A stretch of 8,473 bases of DNA from contig DAHVFI010000114.1 in the NCBI GenBank assembly GCA_027317045.1, forward strand, positions 1-8,473, in the 5' to 3' direction. The notes under the pieces are model-generated. The model ran no database searches. It was given only the letters and a program-made list of their open reading frames with translations, and had not been told where the DNA came from. Position numbers and translations under genes: made by a program. Shown here in pieces: positions 5,968 through 8,473 of this stretch; the first letter of the stretch is position 1; each line of letters starts with the position of its first letter. Source of the DNA: Gammaproteobacteria bacterium. GTDB lineage: Bacteria; Pseudomonadota; Gammaproteobacteria; Natronospirales; REEB76.

Positions 5968-7302
5968 TCAGGTTGTGGTGGCTGCGGGGGTGGCCCCATA
6001 TGTGCGTTCAAAATCCTGGATCACACCCAATACCGCCGTCACTGCCTGCTGTTCGGCAGCGGACAGCTGTGGGTTCCAGACTTCCAGAATCAGTACCGCC
6101 CGCAGTTCGCCGCTCTTGTTCCAGGCTTCATGCTGAAAACTGTCGTCAAATACCAAGCATTCGCCCTCGCTCCAGGCGCGAGTTTCGTTGCCGACACGGA
6201 TAGCGCAATCCGCCGGCACCATCAGTGGCAGATGCACGGCGATTTTGTAATTTGCCAGACCGTGATGGGGAGGGATATGGGTTCCGGGTTTGAGAATGGA
6301 GAAGAAAACCTCCGGTGAATGCCCTGGAGTGCGCACCAGCGGCAGTTTTTCGATGACCGAAGCTGTGACCGGGCATTGACTGCAATGTGAGGCATTGCGT
6401 TCGCCGCCTTTGTAGAGGTGAAACGAGCTCCATTGAGAGGAATAATTCAATTCCCTCCACTGGGCCGGATCCTGTGCCGTCACCTGTACGTAAGGTTGGA
6501 GTTCATCCGGGCGCTGCAGCACCGCGAGTAATTCCGCGCGTATGCCGGTGCTTGCGGATTCCAGTTCCTTGACCCAGTCGAAGTCCGCGCGCTCAAAGAA
6601 TGCCTGCGGTTGCAGACCCGGGAAATACAGGAATGCGGGCCGCTGCATGGCATGCGTGTATTGGGGTGTGATTCTGCCGAGGTAGAGTGCGGCGAATTCT
6701 TCAGCCCGCTGTAGCGCCGCGGCATCCTGCTGTGAACGGAGCGCAGCGAAGGCCTTATCCAGCAGCTCTAATCGGGCTTGGTTGATCCTATCAGCCGAGT
6801 GCGAGAGCAGTTCACGCACTGGTGCAGGCGCCTGCTGCGAAAGCCGCAGCTGCTGGAATCGCGGTGCCTGGGTCCAAGCCAGCAGGTAGGCACGGATCGC
6901 CTGCTGTTGCCGTCCGAGCAATTCCAGGATGGTGCCCTTGTGCAGCAGGGCCATGGGGTAGGCTGGTTGCAGCGCCAGGGCGCGATCCATGGCCTCCAGT
7001 GCCAAGTCATACTCGCCGCGCGCCTTGTACACGATACCGAGATTCTGATAGGTCACAGCTCTTTCGGGCTTGGCGCGAAGGGCGCGCTCCAGCAGCTCGA
7101 GGCTGAGATTCATATCCCCGCGTTCATAGGCGCGGGTGGCAAGGAAATCCAGAGCCTGTTCATGGTAGGGGGCGGCCTCCAGTATTTGTTCATAGACTCG
7201 GGCGGCCTCCCCAGCTTGGCCCCGTCGAACGAGCTCGGCGGCGCTGGCGCTCAGTGCTTTGACCTGCCAGGCAGGGTCTTTCGGGATGCTCGATGTAGGC
7301 AT
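5968..7302 (-). CDS. TPR-repeat protein with C-terminal aspartyl/asparaginyl beta-hydroxylase domain
   Basis: This 444-residue protein joins a protein-binding array to a hydroxylase. Residues about 15-150 hold three to four tetratricopeptide repeats (for example the repeat starting VTYQNLGIVYKARGEYDLAL, 83-102). A helical spacer with an HCSQCP motif (306-311) follows. The C-terminal PF05118 domain (about 325-415) closely follows eukaryotic AspH: GTHIPPHHG gives His346, FDDSFQHEAW gives His391, and Arg401 in ELRAVLILEVWNP should bind 2OG. As in AspH, glycine (Gly348) replaces the usual carboxylate ligand, so the iron is probably held by two histidines. Family knowledge suggests beta-hydroxylation of Asp/Asn in a peptide or protein, with the TPRs recruiting the target; this is inference. 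No signal peptide is seen. The start at 7302 has only a weak GAG ahead. The gene is divergent from the sulfotransferase-like gene and convergent with the oxygenase at 5396-5950. Confidence -1.
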   Translation of the reverse strand: MPTSSIPKDPAWQVKALSASAAELVRRGQAGEAARVYEQILEAAPYHEQALDFLATRAYERGDMNLSLELLERALRAKPERAVTYQNLGIVYKARGEYDLALEAMDRALALQPAYPMALLHKGTILELLGRQQQAIRAYLLAWTQAPRFQQLRLSQQAPAPVRELLSHSADRINQARLELLDKAFAALRSQQDAAALQRAEEFAALYLGRITPQYTHAMQRPAFLYFPGLQPQAFFERADFDWVKELESASTGIRAELLAVLQRPDELQPYVQVTAQDPAQWRELNYSSQWSSFHLYKGGERNASHCSQCPVTASVIEKLPLVRTPGHSPEVFFSILKPGTHIPPHHGLANYKIAVHLPLMVPADCAIRVGNETRAWSEGECLVFDDSFQHEAWNKSGELRAVLILEVWNPQLSAAEQQAVTAVLGVIQDFERTYGATPAATTT

Positions 7303-7347
7303 GGGCTCGGTGACTGTGTATTCGGTTGGTTGGCTTCGCAGGCTGCC

Positions 7348-7353
7348 ATTTTA
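7348..7353 (-). promoter_or_regulatory. Tentative -10 box for the TPR-hydroxylase gene
   Basis: On the minus strand TAAAAT (plus-strand ATTTTA, 7348-7353) matches the sigma-70 -10 box at five of six positions and would give a leader of about 38 bases before the ATG at 7302. No convincing -35 is found 17 bases upstream. On the opposite strand TATGCT (7371-7376) or TACATT (7376-7381) could serve the divergent sulfotransferase-like gene if it starts at 7422. Weak call. Confidence -1.
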
Positions 7354-7421
7354 ACTCAATGAAAAACCGCTATGCTACATTGTCTCTTGAAGTAAAACAT
7401 TTCTCAGACCACAGGTTCGGT

Positions 7422-8471
7422 ATGCCAAGTCCAGATGAATTGCTGACCCAACCAGAATATTTCCTGCATACGCTGGATCTGGCCGCTGGGGAATGTGAAT
7501 TCCTGAAACTGGATAAAGCAGCATTCCGGCGTTTGGCTTTTATGGATCAGCGCATCCAGCCGGGGTCATGGGAATCTACACGCGTATCACTGGATATTAT
7601 CGGGAAACTGGTGGCCGATAGGCCGATCAGGCCTGCGTCTAAGCCGATCAATTATATTTTCCACACCGCATTCTGCTGTTCGACGCTCATATCCCGGTGT
7701 TTGGATATCGAAGGTATTTGTTATGCGCTGCGTGAGCCGCAGGTGTTGATGCAGCTGGCTAACTACAAGCGTCTCCGGAGCCAGAATGCTCCTGAGGCCG
7801 CACCGCAACGGAACTTGCTGGACACGGTATTATTTCTGCTCGCAAAATCAGCGGCTGACGGTGAAACCACGGTCATAAAACCAACGAACGCCGCCAATAA
7901 TCTGGCCGCAGAAATGGCACGGCATTCGCGAACGCGGGGTGTTTTATTGCTGTATTCGAGCCTTGAGCAATTTTTGGTTTCCATCATAAAGAAAGGCGAG
8001 GAAGGCCGTGCCTTTGTGCGCAAGCTTTTTAACGTCATTCGGAAAGATTCAGAGCGTACCAGCGCATTACTGCTGGAATCACTGGCGCAACTTACTGATT
8101 TGCAAATCGCAGCTTTTGTTTGGTATCTGCAGATGGATGTCTATTTAAAAGTGATCAATGATCGTCCGGAGGCCAACATCAGGACATTGAATTGTGACGT
8201 GTTTCTAGCTGATCCTATGGGTATTCTTTTGAGGGTTTGTGAACTGTTTGGTATCAAAGTAGACGGTGCTACGCTGGAAACCATCATCGCAGGACCGATT
8301 TTTAAAAAGAACTCTAAGAATGATGCCCAAGACTATGATTTTGCTGTGCGAAAAGATGAATACTCACAGATACTGCAACAACAGGGCGCAGCTATAAAAG
8401 GAATACTTGCCTGGAGTGAGGGAATCCGCCCGGAAGGCCCGCTAACATTGCCGTTGCCACGTCCGCTTTAG
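7422..8471 (+). CDS. Sulfotransferase-like P-loop protein with altered cofactor loop
   Basis: This 349-residue protein (from the ATG at 7422) has the layout of a sulfotransferase. A beta-strand and loop, YIFHTAFCCSTLISRCLD (78-95), match the position of the 5'-phosphosulfate loop, followed by ALREPQVL (102-109), a KPTNAANN segment (153-160) like the KTPKN motif of bacterial sulfotransferases, and LLLYSSLEQFLVSIIKKG (175-192) at the 3'-phosphate site. Unusual: CCST replaces RSGST, and the Arg normally starting the 3' site is Ser179, with Ser187 kept eight residues on. It may bind PAPS differently, use another donor, or be non-catalytic. In-frame ATG 7359 and TTG 7326 would extend the protein. 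I prefer 7422, which has a weak AGG six bases ahead and leaves room for divergent promoters. The gene is more AT-rich than the receptor. Context points to the same module as the hydroxylases. Confidence -1.
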   Translation: MPSPDELLTQPEYFLHTLDLAAGECEFLKLDKAAFRRLAFMDQRIQPGSWESTRVSLDIIGKLVADRPIRPASKPINYIFHTAFCCSTLISRCLDIEGICYALREPQVLMQLANYKRLRSQNAPEAAPQRNLLDTVLFLLAKSAADGETTVIKPTNAANNLAAEMARHSRTRGVLLLYSSLEQFLVSIIKKGEEGRAFVRKLFNVIRKDSERTSALLLESLAQLTDLQIAAFVWYLQMDVYLKVINDRPEANIRTLNCDVFLADPMGILLRVCELFGIKVDGATLETIIAGPIFKKNSKNDAQDYDFAVRKDEYSQILQQQGAAIKGILAWSEGIRPEGPLTLPLPRPL

Positions 8472-8473
8472 AG

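Noticed and set aside
7326..7421. N-terminal extension of the sulfotransferase-like protein from TTG 7326 or ATG 7359
   Set aside because: There is no ribosome site at suitable spacing, and the codons are atypical (AGG, ACA, TCT, TCA). The extension would also leave only 23-56 bases for two divergent promoters. It is not fully excluded.
1..8473. CRISPR array, tRNA/rRNA genes, integrase or complete insertion sequence
   Set aside because: I looked for regularly spaced repeats, tRNA-like cloverleafs and transposase or integrase motifs and saw none.

Overview
The window looks like a chromosomal accessory cluster of a Gram-negative bacterium. It holds an outer-membrane TonB-dependent receptor, REP-type palindromes and moderately GC-rich genes. 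The receptor style and the REP consensus (GAGCGGC...GCCGCGAT) suggest a gammaproteobacterium, perhaps around the Xanthomonadales, Steroidobacterales or Nevskiales. That placement is an inference and no marker gene fixes it.

Layout. Positions 1-2210 (+) are the C-terminal part of a TonB-dependent receptor whose plug and signal peptide lie upstream of the window. A strong intrinsic terminator (2244-2271) and three REP-like elements (2293-2410) follow. Next come two minus-strand genes that probably form an operon, read from right to left. The first (3223-5067) is a 614-residue fusion of an Asp/Asn beta-hydroxylase-type Fe(II)/2-oxoglutarate (2OG) domain with a canonical PAPS sulfotransferase domain. 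The second (2453-3160) is a 235-residue putative 2OG oxygenase. A 328-base divergent promoter region (5068-5395) separates them from a plus-strand 184-residue 2OG oxygenase (5396-5950). That gene converges, 17 bases apart, on a minus-strand 444-residue protein with an N-terminal TPR array and a C-terminal AspH-like hydroxylase domain (5968-7302). Divergent from it is a plus-strand sulfotransferase-like protein with an altered cofactor loop (7422-8471).

How it may work together. Four Fe(II)/2OG oxygenase domains from three different subfamilies and two sulfotransferase-fold domains lie beside one TonB-dependent receptor. No peptide-synthetase, polyketide or clear peptide-precursor gene is visible. 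Either the receptor's ligand is processed by hydroxylation and sulfation, or the enzymes hydroxylate and sulfate a cellular or surface protein, peptide or glycan. The window cannot decide between these. The hydroxylase-sulfotransferase fusion is the best clue, because it suggests that hydroxylation makes the acceptor hydroxyl for sulfation. The closely spaced divergent and convergent arrangement, with no unrelated gene between, supports one functional module. No tRNA, rRNA, CRISPR array, integrase or complete insertion sequence was seen.
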